A stretch of 64,000 bases of DNA from Glomus cerebriforme (GCA_003550305.1 QKYT01000008.1:365857-429856), one strand, 5' to 3'; positions 11,551 to 23,585 are shown, numbered from the stretch's first letter. Translations and numbers: made by a program. Notes: generated by a model from the sequence alone, not told the origin.

Positions 11551-13418
11551 CACCAAGCGTTTACAGCAATCATTAATATTAATTGATAGTAAAGTTATAC
11601 ATAATTTATTTTAATCTCATAGCGGATCTTCAATGCGGTACCGATTTTAACGTGAAAAAAATATACCAAATTTTACTAATTAAATGCTTTATACCACTTT
11701 TATACTGTTTAACGAGTAAAATCTATAAACTGTATTTGCACTTCGCATGACGTATTATAAAAATTTATGTTAATGGATTTTTTTATAACGAAGGCCTGAT
11801 TGGCCTGGACACAAATTCGTTATAGTGCGAGCCTACTCCATATAATCCTACTGTATATAATATATGGCGTAATCATGCCGTATTCGCGCAGTTATTGTGT
11901 TTAGGCTTTTTTTTTGCGATTAACGTTACTAAGATTTGATATTGCTATTTTTTGTAAAAATGGAATTAAGGAATTCTCTATTACAGATACTTATTGCAAC
12001 AGCTGTAAAACTTTTTACACCATCCGAATTTATAAGTTATGGATCCAAGACCCAAAGTGTTTTTAAGTAATTTAAATATTTGAAAAAAAATATCAGTGGA
12101 ATAGATAACAGTCAACCTAGTATTTTGGCAAATATTTTAAGAGGTACAAACATCATCAAAAAATTGGATTAAGCAATTGATAGCACTTGTTATTTCAATA
12201 CTTTTTTTACTTCTGTACTAACAAATATATATATATATATGACGGATTTCATTAATTCCCTAAAATATTTATCTTTGAGGTTAACGTTACTTAGGATTAG
12301 GGTAAGGGATAGAAGGGTACCCGTGGGACGATATATACAACATGTGAGGAGATACCGATAAAAAAAACTGCGGAGTGTAACTATCATAGCCACATTTACC
12401 TCACTGTGGGCTTTTTTTTTTTTTGATATTTAATGTAACAAAATTTTGAAATTTGCTCATAAAATCTTAATAACACATTAGAAATTTTTTGTTGTTTAGA
12501 ATTTACCGAGAAACCTATATGGTGTGAAACCGATGGTTTGTTTTCCGAATACCTTATACCGAAATATTCCAGAGAATTCAAGGGGTCACACATGGATTAA
12601 TCGGAGAGTTTTTTAAAAATATTTTTAAATCATATATACAGTATCTTTTATCTTGCGTCTTCTATTATTTTAATTAATTTTTTTTTACTTACCTTAAGCA
12701 TTTCAGTTATATTGTTAGGACAAAAATTAAGAGTAGTAAGTCATCATAAACAGGGAATAGTTTTCATATACGTATATATTATTATGTTACTTGCAATATT
12801 TACGATAAATTATTATTAAATTAACTGAAATGGAGGATATAATATAATACTGCATATATTATATGATGAAGAAGTTAATATGTCATAACTTTAACAAATA
12901 AATTTTCTGATTTTCTGCGCAAACATTATGTTATGATTGTAGAGCTTTTAAAAAATATGTATTGTTCATATTTTTGCACATTTTACAGCTTTACTTACAG
13001 ACCAAAAAAGAATTAGAATACCATATTTGACTTTTATTCATTACATATACAATATTATGAAAGTATTTGTTCTGGTATAAAAATTACCTTTGATAATATT
13101 ATGATCAATTACAAACTGACTTTATTTATGTAAAAACAAGTCTACATGTACAGTGCTGAACACTATATATATAAAAATGAATAAAAACATGACAATTATA
13201 ATAAAATAGTGATTTAAAAAATCATTTATCATTTTAAATTAGAAGCATTGAGAAACATGACATTAAAATTATTTTCATATTTTAATATATCAATATATCA
13301 AAAATGTTCTATGGCGAATCATATTGAAACAATTTATTTTATCCTGTACTCATGTTGTGTCTATCAATTGATAATTTGTATAAAGAATCTTATCATCTAA
13401 ATCTAATTATTAATATTG

Positions 13419-16400
13419 TCAAACATTAAAATTCAACTTTGTAAAGTCAATCGCTTCTACGGAATTATTATCAATATTATCATATTTTTGATGATTCTTT
13501 AAATCTTTTGTAAATGTATTAAGTAATCGTGATGTATAAATAGCTTGTGGATGAGTAATTAAACGTTTGTTTTCATCCGATAAAGAAAGATGTAATTTTC
13601 TATATTCTTCTGCTTCTATGAATTGTTTTTCAATTTCATAATGATGAAGTTCTTTGTCAATTTTCAAAATTCCTTTAAAACCTAGTTTATCATATTTATA
13701 TGAATAAAAAAATAAGTCGATTAATTCAAGAATTTCAGTTGGTTTTGGTCTATTGTTTGGATCTGAATCCCAACACCTTTTCATTAAATCAATATAGCAT
13801 TTTGGTGCTTCTGGTTCACTTATTTTAGGTCTAATTCCATTACATATACTTAATGTTAAAATTTCATCATGTGTACGATCGTAGAAAGGTTGTCTTCCGG
13901 TTGCTACATAATACATAATCATACCAAAGCTATATATATCTGCTGCTTGAGTATAGGGTTTTCCATTTAGCACCTCTGGAGCTACATAAGGCATAACTCC
14001 ATAAATATTATTTTGATTGATATCATCAACTTTTCCACATAATCCCATATCTGAAATATATATACTATTATCATTCATATCATAAACATTTATAACATCC
14101 AATAATATATTTCCTGTATGAAAATCACGATGAACCATCTTGTTTTGATGAATTTCTTTAAGACCCTTAATAATATTCCATAATGAATTTAATTTATATA
14201 ACCAAAAAAAATTATTGAAATTTTCATTTGTCCAATGACTAAAATTTCCACCTTTTGCATAATCAAAAACCATAATATAATCTTTTGTATCTGAATTTTG
14301 AGATATTCCATATATTTTAAGAATATTATCAATATAGTTATTATTTTTTTTAATTGAATATGCTTTGACCTATTAAATCATAAAAAAAAATTCATCATTC
14401 TTGTAAGAGTACAAGTAAATTAAAATTATAGAAATTTCATACCTCATTTAAAAATTTATTAGTAATATTGGAAGAGTTGCATAAAAATTTTAAAGCAACT
14501 TTTTTATTCCCGCTTCTAATGTATTCGTTATTACTATTATCATAATTTAATGGGCCATCTTTCCATATTGCTGAATATACTTTAGAAAAACCACCTTCAC
14601 CTATTTTTGTTATGTCATTAAACTGTTCATATGGTATCCATTCAAATACTATATCATTATATGAATCGATTTTTAATTGCATTTCTTGAATTAAAATATC
14701 AATATTTTCATTGCCACTGGTGTTTATATATTGTTTATACAATTTACACCATTTTTCATACACTTCTGCATATTGTTCTTCATGATTATCACAATATACA
14801 ATAATATAGTTTTTTATATCTGGATTTTGGGATATTCCATATATGTATATATTATTGCTTATACAGTTTTTAATTAATTTCTTAACCTATTAAAATATAA
14901 AGCATTAAAATATTGAAAAAAAATTATTTTCTTTATGTTAGAAAAATATATACTATACCTCACTAATTATATTGACATATAAATATTTTAAAGCAACTTT
15001 TTTACTCTGGTTTCTTAAATATCCATTTATACTATCATAATATAATGGACCATCTTTCCATGTTGCTAAATATAAATCATCTTTACTTATTTCTTTGATA
15101 TCACTAAATTGATTATATGGTATCCATTCAAATATTATATCTTCAGAATGGTTAGTTTTTAATTGCATCTCTTGAATTATATTATCAACTTTTCCATTTT
15201 CACTTGTCCAATTTGTAAAATTTCTTCTAATATCTTTCATTTGACATAATTTACACCATTTATGTATTGTATCTGTATATTGTTTGCCACATTTTTTGCA
15301 GTATTCATCTTGAAACACTATAATATAATCTTTTGTATTTGGATTCTGGGATATTCCATATACTTTATTGTTATCGCACTTTATAATTGAATAATCTTTA
15401 ACCTGTTAAAAAAAAAATCGTTATAAAATTAAAAATAATTCAATTTATTTATAATAAATTTCATACCTTTTTTAGAAATTCATCATTAGTGATATTTTGT
15501 GAGTTGTATAAACATTTTAAAGTAACTTTCTTATTTTGGTTTCTTATATATATTTTAAACCAATAATTATAATCTATTGGACCATCCTTCCATATTGCTG
15601 AATATATTGTAGCTCGATCATCCTTGCCTACCTCTTTAATATCATTAAATTGATTGTATAATATCCATTCAAATACTAAATCATCATTTGAAGCAATTTT
15701 CAATTGCATTTCTTGAATTAAAGTATCAATATTTTCATTCCCGCTCCCACATGTAAAGTAATTAATTAGACATGATCTACACTGTTTATAACGTATACTT
15801 GTATATTGTTTACCACATTTTTTACAATATCCATCTTGAAGAACCATAATAAAATCTTTTGTATCTGGATTTTGAGATATCCCGTATATTTTAAGAATAT
15901 TATTTCCACCATATTTTTTAACTGAATATTCACCGACCTGGTATAACATAAAAATTTATTAATATGTATTTATTAATATATTGAATAAGTGGTATTTAAA
16001 TTATAATAAATTTCATACCTCATTTTGAAATTTATTAGTGATATTTTGTGAATTATGTAAACGTTTTAAAGTAATTTTTTGACTATTTTTGTTTCTTGTA
16101 TATTTATTTTGAATATTGTCATAAATTAATGGACCATCCTTCCATATTGCTGAATATATTATAGCAAAATCATCCTTGCCTATCTCTTTAATATCATTAA
16201 ACTGATTGTATGGTACCCATTCAAATACTATATCATCATATGAATCAATTTTTAGTTGCATTTTTTGAATTAAAGTATCAATTTTTTCATTTTCACTAGC
16301 ATACGTAAAATAACTAATTTGATATCTGATTAAACATGGTTCACAATGTTTATTAGAAATTATTGTATATTGTTTACCACATTTTTCACAATATCCATCT

Positions 16401-18564
16401 TGAAGAACCATAATAAAATCTTTTGTATCCGGATTTTGAGATATTCCGTATATTTTAAGTATATCTTTACTATCATTGCATATATGAATTGTATATTTAT
16501 TAACCTGAAATAATATAAAAAATCATTAATACATTAAAAAAATATTTAAATTAAATATACAATAGATTTATACCTCATTTTGAAATTCGTTAGTGATATT
16601 TTGTGAATTATGTAAACATTTTAAAGTAACTTTCTTTTTATTTTGGTATCTTATATAACCATTTATACTATCATAATATAATGGACCATCCTTCCATGTT
16701 GCTAAATATAAATCATTTTTACTAATTTTTTTGATATTATTAAACTGGTCATATGATATCCATTCAAATACTATATCATTATATGAATTAGTTTTTAATT
16801 GCATTTCTTGAATTAAATTATCAATATCATCATTATCACTAGTCCAGTTTATAAATTTTTCTTCAAACCTATTTATCTGGCATGACTTACACCATTTATG
16901 TATTGTATCTGTATATTGTTTGCCACATTTTTCGCAGTATTCATCTTGAAACACTATAATAATAACTTTTGTATTTGGATTCTGGGATATTCCATATACT
17001 TTATTGTTATCACACTTTTTAATTGAATAATCTTTAACCTGTTAAAACAAAAAAAAATCGTTATAAAATTAAAAATAATTCAATTTATTTATAAAGAAAT
17101 TTCATACCTTTATTAGAAATTCATCATTAGCGATATTTTGTGAGTTGTATAAACATTTTAAAGTAATTTTCTTATTCTGACTTCTTATATATCCATTTAT
17201 ACTATCATAATTATTCAATGGACCATCTTTCCATATTGCTGAATATATTGCAGCAAAATCATTCTTGCCGACCTCTTTAATATCATCAAATTGATTGTAT
17301 GGTATCCATTCAAATACTACATCATCATACGAATCAATTTTTAATTGCATCTCTTGAATTAGACTATCAAATTTTCTATTTTCATTAGTCCAATTTGTAA
17401 AATTTTTTTCGAACCCTTTTATTTGGCATGGTTTACACCATTTATGTATTGTATCTGTATATTGTATATCACATTTTTTACAATAATCATCTTGAAAGAC
17501 TATAATACAATCCTTTGTAATTGGATTTTGGGATATTCCATATAATTTATTATTATCATGCTTTTTAATTGAATAATCTTTAACCTATTAAAACAAAAAA
17601 AATGTCACAAATTATCCAAATTTAATTTATAGAGAAATTAGAGAAATTAATACCTCTTCTAGGAATCCATCAATAGTGATATTTTGTGAGTTGTATAAAC
17701 ATTTGAAAGTAATTCTCTTTTCCTGATTTCTTGTATACCCATTTGTACCATAATTATCTAATGGACCATTTTTCCATACTGCTGAATATATTGTAGCGAA
17801 ATCATCCTTGCCTATTTCTTTAATATAATTAAACTGGTCATATGGTATCCATTCAAATACTATAGCATTATATGAATCAATTTTTAATTGCATTTCTTGA
17901 ATTAAAGCATCAATCACTTCATTCCCACTAGAAAATGTAATATGCCTATTTCGATATTTGATTAAACATGGTTTACACTGTTTATAACGTATACTTGTAT
18001 ATTGTTTACCACATTTTTCACAATATCCATCTTGAAGAACCATAATAAAATCTTCTGTGTCTGGATTTCGAGATATTCCGTATATATTGAGAATATTATA
18101 CATATGTATATCAATTGAATATTCTCTGACCTGATATAACGTAAAATAATTATTAATATAAAAACAAAAAAAAATGTTTATAATAGATTATTATATACCT
18201 CGTTAGTGATATTTTGTAAGTTATGTAAATATTTTAATGCAACTATTTTATTATTTTGGTTTCTTGTATATCTTTTTTTAGTATAATTAAAAGTCAATGG
18301 ACCATCCTTCCATACTGCTGAATATAAACCATTTCTGCCCATTTTTTTAAAATGACTAAACTGATTATATGGTATCCATTCAAATACTATATCATTTGGC
18401 TCACTAATCTTTAATTGCATTTCTTGAATTAATTTGTCAATATTTTCATTCTCACTGGTCCAGTTTGTAAAATTATTTCTTAAAACATTTCTTTGGCATG
18501 CTTTACACCATATATTATATGATTCCCAATATTTTCCGGCACATTTGCCACACAGAGATGACAT
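13419..18564 (-). CDS. Multi-N-lobe TKL-like protein kinase with tandemly duplicated exons
   Basis: Nine exons: 18564-18199, 18130-17654, 17584-17108, 17038-16574, 16504-16019, 15937-15467, 15402-14959, 14886-14443, 14369-13419. Every intron is phase 0 with GTAT donors and exons starting GTN after AG. The model predicts 1526 residues. Exons 1-8 each carry a ribbon (CEKCGKQYTSIRYKQCKPC type), an acidic IQEMQLKI stretch and a kinase N-lobe to β3/αC (YSAIWKDGPL, VTLK). Exons 2-8 begin with αC/β4-β5 and the hinge (ILKIYGISQNPDTKDFIMVL). Only exon 8 has a full glycine loop, GEGGFSKVY (about 1158-1165); earlier modules read GKDDFAxIY or ISKDDLYLA. Exon 9 holds the C-lobe: HRDFHTGN (~1290), DMG for DFG (~1317), APE (~1340), then a ~90-residue tail. 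The start is MSSLCGKCAG, opening the first ribbon. A catalytically competent kinase is likely if exons 8 and 9 join. Constitutive inclusion of all exons is unproven. Confidence 0.8.
14443..18564 (-). repeat. Eight-copy tandem exon array (ribbon plus kinase N-lobe module)
   Basis: Module lengths are 122, 159, 159, 155, 162, 157, 148 and 148 codons. Two ribbon types alternate: a TDTIHKWCK type in modules 3, 4 and 7 (module 1 is similar, with ESYNIWCK) and a TSIRYKQCK-like type in 2, 5 and 6. Module 8 has lost the ribbon cysteines (YCDNHEEQYAEVYEKWCKLY). αC ends in Glu (NEV/EEV/SEV) in modules 1, 2, 4, 5, 7 and 8 but Lys (IKV, KKV) in 3 and 6. The introns after modules 3 and 6 are near-identical (AAATCGTTATAAAATTAAAA in both), so some duplications are recent and included introns. 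Confidence 0.85.
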
Positions 18565-19039
18565 TATTTTGAAGTTGCAAAGCACAAAAATAATAATGAA
18601 AATAGTTGAATCACTTTGCAAAAACAAATGATCGATTTGTATAACTATATGACCGTTATTCTAATTCAAAGTTCAAGTTAAATAAGATTGAGGGGAAGGG
18701 GGGGGGGGTAAATTAAACGAACCAATTTTCGAAAAAAAAATTAGGAAAATCAAAAATTTTCGGTGCTGGATCACACAGAATTAATAATTGGAACGGCACA
18801 AATAATATAATATTTTTTTCTTGTAGTTCGTTACTTTAATTATCTCATACAAAGTGCACATGATTAATTTTAATAAATCAACTTGGGGACAAAATCCGAC
18901 GCATTTTTGACATATTTTTCTGGACATCCTTTTTTTCATGTGCATGTTTCCTTAAAAATTTCATTTAAATGATTTTAGTCTTTCAAAAATAAATAAAAGT
19001 TATTTTTGATTTGTAATTACAATATAAAAGGGGTCTAAT

Positions 19040-19190
19040 GAGAAAGGTTTTGGAAAATATTATATCCGAAACTTGACCATATCCCAGTTTTATATGATAA
19101 ATCCGATTGCTTGGTTTGAGACATGATTAAATTTCGGACATATGATTGTCCTAAATTTGTTTTGGGACATGATTACATTTGCTTGGATAT
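19040..19190. mobile_element. Decayed relative of the 54660 MITE
   Basis: Phrases such as TATCCGAAACTTGACCATAT, GGACATGATTAAATTTCGGA and TTTTGGGACATGATTAC match the interior of the MITE at 54660-54914 (GGACATGGTCAAGTTTCGGA, TTTGGGACATGGTAGTG). The perfect terminal repeats are not preserved here. Confidence 0.4.
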
Positions 19191-19987
19191 ACCGATATAG
19201 TAGATTATAAAAGATTTACCGAAGCTTTTAGACACTTGTACCAAGACTTCTTAATTATGTATGTCGATCGTTAAAATATTATTATTATATGCGTGAAAGT
19301 TGAATCAACTAAAACATATATGATACCAAGTGGGAGAGACATTGGCGTGTTAAAATTTTTAGAATTAAAAGGATTAATTTAGTATTAATTTACAGTATTC
19401 GCTTGATATAAAATTAAATTTATGGACCAGTGGTAGTGGGCGGTGACGAATATACGATTAACGCTGATTTTGAGGAAAAATCTTTCAACATATATCGATA
19501 TTAGTAAAACAAAATTGAAATTTCATCCTTTAGATTGTCGTACAGATATTTATTTCGAAACCGTTTTAACAAGCGCTTCGACTAATTTTTTACGTTAAAT
19601 TATTTCTAATCGAATGAATCAACTTCCAACCCAAAATAATTTTTTTTTAAAACAAATGAAATTTTTATTTCATAAAATAAAATGAATAATAATAGAAAAA
19701 AAAATTATAATGATAATAATCCTAAAAGTACGACTTCTAGTTATATATATATATAAACATTAATCAAACAAACAATTAAATCCAATAATAAATTATATAC
19801 AGATAATAATATTAACCCTAATTAACTCAATTACTTAATTATTAACGCGACCTTTTTTTAAAAAATATATATATATATATTTAGTAATCAATACTAAAAA
19901 AAATATATATATTTTTCTTTTACCAAAATATTAACGCGACGTTACAAAGAAAAAAAAATATACTATATATTTTTTTTCGCCTAAAAA

Positions 19988-20040
<53 letters not shown>

Positions 20041-20044
<4 letters not shown>

Positions 20045-20142
20045 AAAAATTCAAACCAAAATTTGTATCTTTCAATAAAGGANAAAAAAAAATATACTAT
20101 ATATTTTTTTTCGCCTAAAAAAAAAAAAAAAAAAAAAAAAAA
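20041..20142. repeat. Duplicated gene-end fragment between poly-A runs
   Basis: AAAAATTCAAACCAAAATTT onward at 20046-20082 is the same as 20177-20214 in the 3' end of the F-box gene. The adjacent AATATACTATATATTTTTTT, then TCGCC, also occurs both just before (about 19960) and just after it. An N at 20083 lies at the join. This suggests an assembly error across homopolymers rather than biology. Confidence 0.55.
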
Positions 20143-20170
20143 ATAATAACAATAATAATAAAAAACTAAA

Positions 20171-21967
20171 TTAAATCCAAAAATTCAAACCAAAATTTGT
20201 ATCTTTCAATAAAGGAGAACGAATTTCCAATAAACCTTCTTCAATATATTTTGTAAGAGAATCCACCCAATCATAATCATCATCATTTGAAAAATCAAGA
20301 TCAGAATTTAAATCTTTAAATTTTTCATGATGATAAAAATCCAAACCATTATTATAAAGTTTATTATTAACAATAATATTATTATTATTATGATGATAAT
20401 TATTATTATAACCATATTGAGAATCCGAATAATCTGAACCTTCATAATCAGAATCAAAATTATCAACATCAAAAGAATCATCATGATCAATTCTATTTTT
20501 AATACCACCACCTATATCACCAATATAAATAACTTTAAAAGGAGCGATAGATTGTCGTTGTTTCAAAAAATTTTCCAAAGTAACTTTTAATAATTCCCAT
20601 TCACCTTCTAATATAAAATAAAAGATATTACTAGGAGCACAATCACCAAGTATATTAAGAATATCATAAGTATCATAAGCATCAAATCTATCTTCAACGA
20701 AATTAAGACGAAGATAATTTAATTTTTTACAACGTTTACAAAAATTACGTAATTGTAATTCATTTGTAGGATCGATAGAACCATGAAAAGAAATTATATT
20801 TGGACAATTATTAGCTACAGCTTCTAATATTAAACCAGATTGTTCATTATCAACAATATTTTCAATTTCTAATTTAATATCAGTTAATTTTCCTCCATTA
20901 TGTCTAATAAATTTTGCAATTTTACTTAAATCCAAAGAATTTACTTTAACATAAAATTTTGAAAGTTTTCTAAATTTAAACATGATTAATTTTTCTTCTA
21001 TATCATGAGGCATATCATCAACGAAATATAAAGATAATTCTCTTAAATTTTCACAATTACGAAAAGTATCAAAAGGTACACCTTGAAATCCATGAATTTT
21101 TAATTTAATTAAAGAATTAAATTGTTTTTCTAACGCTCTACCAATTTCTTTACTTTCATATTGTAAATCATCATCAAGACCTTTATCATTATAAATAAAT
21201 TCTATATTACGTAAAGAATGTTGAGATTTAATAAATTCCGATAAACCATAATGATCATCAAAATATTCTGGAGCGGAACGAATTTTAATAGTATCTAAAT
21301 TTGTTATTAATTGTGATAAAATAAAATAAATTTGATCAGTTGTAAAACCTGCCGAACATTCAAATTCTCGAATTTTTGAAAATAAATTTTTTGAAGTATT
21401 TAAATAAGTAAAATTAAATACTGATAATTGTTCAGCATCATGATCTAATAAATCTTCTACACAACGAATTTTTATAATATGAGGACATTTATCAATTAAA
21501 ATTCTATAAATTTCTTGTTCCACAAGATAACATTGAAATCTTGATTTACTATTATATTTTCCTCCACGAAATAACCAAAATGATACTGCTAAACTAAATC
21601 TTACTATATCAAAAGTATTAATAAAATTTAAATAATCAAACATGGATTTTTTTGTATTAATTGGTGGTAATTTTATTCCATTACGAGTTAATAATGATCG
21701 TGATTCTTCTGATAAATTATTGAGAAATGCACGTAATAATCCTAATGCTTGTTCTCTTTCTTCTTTTTCGGTTTCAATATTATTATCATAAAGACTTAAT
21801 GCATCCGTTTTCTTTATTAACATGGCAAAAGGATCTTTCCATAAGATTTGTGTTGCACTTTCACACCACATTCTATTCACCAACATACATTGATATAATG
21901 TATTGTTATCATCAGGAAAGCATTTGAAGATTTCACCAAGACAATCTGAGATTAGTCCGATTGTCAT
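20171..21967 (-). CDS. F-box / leucine-rich-repeat-like protein
   Basis: A single uninterrupted frame of 598 residues. Residues about 5-48 (LISDCLGEIFKCFPDD...TLYQCMLVNRMWCESATQIL, then WKDPF) fit the N-terminal F-box seen in large fungal F-box/LRR families. The middle (about 150-490) has degenerate leucine-rich segments such as NCENLRELSLYFVDDMP, KLTDIKLEIENI, NNCPNIISFHG and CKKLNYLRLNFV. F-box proteins bind Skp1 and select substrates for SCF ubiquitin ligases; the substrate here is unknown. The C-terminal ~100 residues are acidic and Asn/His-rich (about 497-555), then a conserved-looking tail (DWVDSLTKYIEEGLLEIR). The ATG is the only early Met and is followed directly by the F-box. No intron is evident. 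Confidence 0.85.
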   Translation of the reverse strand: MTIGLISDCLGEIFKCFPDDNNTLYQCMLVNRMWCESATQILWKDPFAMLIKKTDALSLYDNNIETEKEEREQALGLLRAFLNNLSEESRSLLTRNGIKLPPINTKKSMFDYLNFINTFDIVRFSLAVSFWLFRGGKYNSKSRFQCYLVEQEIYRILIDKCPHIIKIRCVEDLLDHDAEQLSVFNFTYLNTSKNLFSKIREFECSAGFTTDQIYFILSQLITNLDTIKIRSAPEYFDDHYGLSEFIKSQHSLRNIEFIYNDKGLDDDLQYESKEIGRALEKQFNSLIKLKIHGFQGVPFDTFRNCENLRELSLYFVDDMPHDIEEKLIMFKFRKLSKFYVKVNSLDLSKIAKFIRHNGGKLTDIKLEIENIVDNEQSGLILEAVANNCPNIISFHGSIDPTNELQLRNFCKRCKKLNYLRLNFVEDRFDAYDTYDILNILGDCAPSNIFYFILEGEWELLKVTLENFLKQRQSIAPFKVIYIGDIGGGIKNRIDHDDSFDVDNFDSDYEGSDYSDSQYGYNNNYHHNNNNIIVNNKLYNNGLDFYHHEKFKDLNSDLDFSNDDDYDWVDSLTKYIEEGLLEIRSPLLKDTNFGLNFWI

Positions 21968-23585
21968 TTTTAATGTTATATTTAGTTTTTAAAATTATTA
22001 TTAGAAAAAAAAGATTTTTTTTTAAAAAAAATGTATGAAAGGAAAAAAAAAATGTACGGGAAGGAAGACAAAAAAAAAAAAAATTTTTTTNTTTTTTTTT
22101 TTACGAGGGACGACTCTTCAAAAATATAGAGGCTCCTGATAGTAACACTACTTTTTTATTATTTAAACTGCAAATAGGCGATCATACATAAATTATTATT
22201 TATTACATATCTTATAATTATAGTAAAAAAAAAATTGTATATAATTCTCACTCCTTTTTCGCTTTTTCTTTGTCTGTTTTAGGGAAGAAGGACATATTTA
22301 TTTACCCCATAAAAAGGTAATGCAGGGAAACCAAGGGGAACACTATGTAAATGTATATTTATCTTCGTATCACTTGATCCCATTTTAAGATTAAATTTAT
22401 TAAATTTAATAATAAATAATGCAAAATACAAAAATAAAGATGCAAGATGTGCATAAAAAAGATAAAATAAACTATATCTCATCAAAATTTTCACATGTTC
22501 CCATGTAAATTCCATTGTTGATTACTTTGCCGTATTATCGCAGTTATTTCTCTCTTTTAAACTTTAAAATTTTAAACAGAAAATATTAATGTCAAAGTAT
22601 TATGACATATGCAAATCGGCTGAAGAAAAAAAATTCTTGCTTTCTATAAACCCAAAATGTTGCTCATTTTTATGTTATATCCGGTATACGTTATACGTTT
22701 TTTATTAAAAACCGAACCTTACCAAATTATAAAATTATAAAAGTTATATAAATTTGGAATATTTTTTTGGTTATCTTTGAAAAAAAAATTATTTTTTTTT
22801 GGTTAAATTAATACTATCAAATTAGTCAATTTCTAATAAGATTGACAATTTCGTGGGGACAATCTTAATGCATACCACTGATCAATGTACGTGTGTGCAT
22901 GTTTTGGGATTTTTTTTTTTATTATTATTAAATTATGTAGATGGATTTTTACTTGTAAAATGACCAAAATTTGTATTCAAAGAATCTGGATTATCTACAA
23001 GCTTAAAAAATCTATATATTGAAGAATGTGATTCGATCTTCGGAAATAAAATTCTAAACTTCTATTTTACACAATTTGTATTTGTAGTTGCAGATGATCT
23101 ACAGTACGTCATAATTTTGCTCAGCGACAATAAACTCGAATTATGTATATTTTTATTTCATTTTCAGAAAAATTTTTATTATGAAATAATTAATTTATAA
23201 ATGAAAACAGATGATAAATGTATTGGTGTTGTAAAATATAGAGTTGGTGGTAAATAAAATAACGGTTTATAAACTAGTATAATTTAGGGTTAGGTTAGAG
23301 GCTAGAAGCGCAGCATGTACGCCTTCTGTGCTTTTTATTTTTTTAAGAAAAATCTATCTACTACAGTATATACCGTATATCACGACTACGTTTATTAAAC
23401 ACTACATGTATAAAATTTTTGGTTGTGTGATAAAAATATTTAGTATCCAATACCAAAAGAAAATTATTAAATTATTGGGTAATTAGGTTGTACAATTATT
23501 TAATAAGTTATTATAATATATACAGCAGTACATGTTTAGTATACAGTATATGCTCGCTAAAATTAGAAGTCATGCTGATTTATCA

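Larger units (their letters stand above)
8318..13418. other. 5.1-kb gene-poor intergenic region
   Basis: No gene is supportable. Most is AT-rich with frequent stops. Items seen: a GC-richer insert at about 10235-10500 with two overlapping short minus-strand frames and no recognisable domain; a perfect 13-bp hairpin at 11522-11550; a short TTAGGATTAGGGTAAGGG-like stretch near 12290; a (TA)n run near 12226-12241; and a dispersed repeat at about 12905-13070 related to 5930-6085. The 65-67-codon frames at 12190-12593 show no family signature. Confidence 0.5.
18565..20170. other. Intergenic region with low-complexity and possible assembly artefact
   Basis: No gene. It contains the upstream flank of the kinase gene, a G-run near 18700, a degenerate relative of the 54660 MITE (about 19040-19190), TA-rich tracts, and long poly-A runs at about 19991-20041 and 20118-20142. 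Between the poly-A runs, 20041-20082 repeats the last ~40 bases of the F-box gene at 20171. Confidence 0.55.

Noticed and set aside
12285..12320. Telomere-like TTAGGATTAGGGTAAGGG (a similar TTAGGGTTAGGTTAG near 23286)
   Set aside because: Only about three imperfect units, inside otherwise ordinary intergenic sequence; too short to call interstitial telomeric repeats.
13419..18564. Reading the kinase array as seven or eight separate small genes or pseudogenes
   Set aside because: All modules except the first lack a proper start, each is bounded by consensus splice sites of the same phase, and the frame is open from the first ATG to the C-lobe stop.
22279..22515. 78-codon minus-strand frame with a hydrophobic stretch
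   Set aside because: No recognised family, no supporting context, and AT-rich DNA often gives F/L/Y-rich frames of this length.
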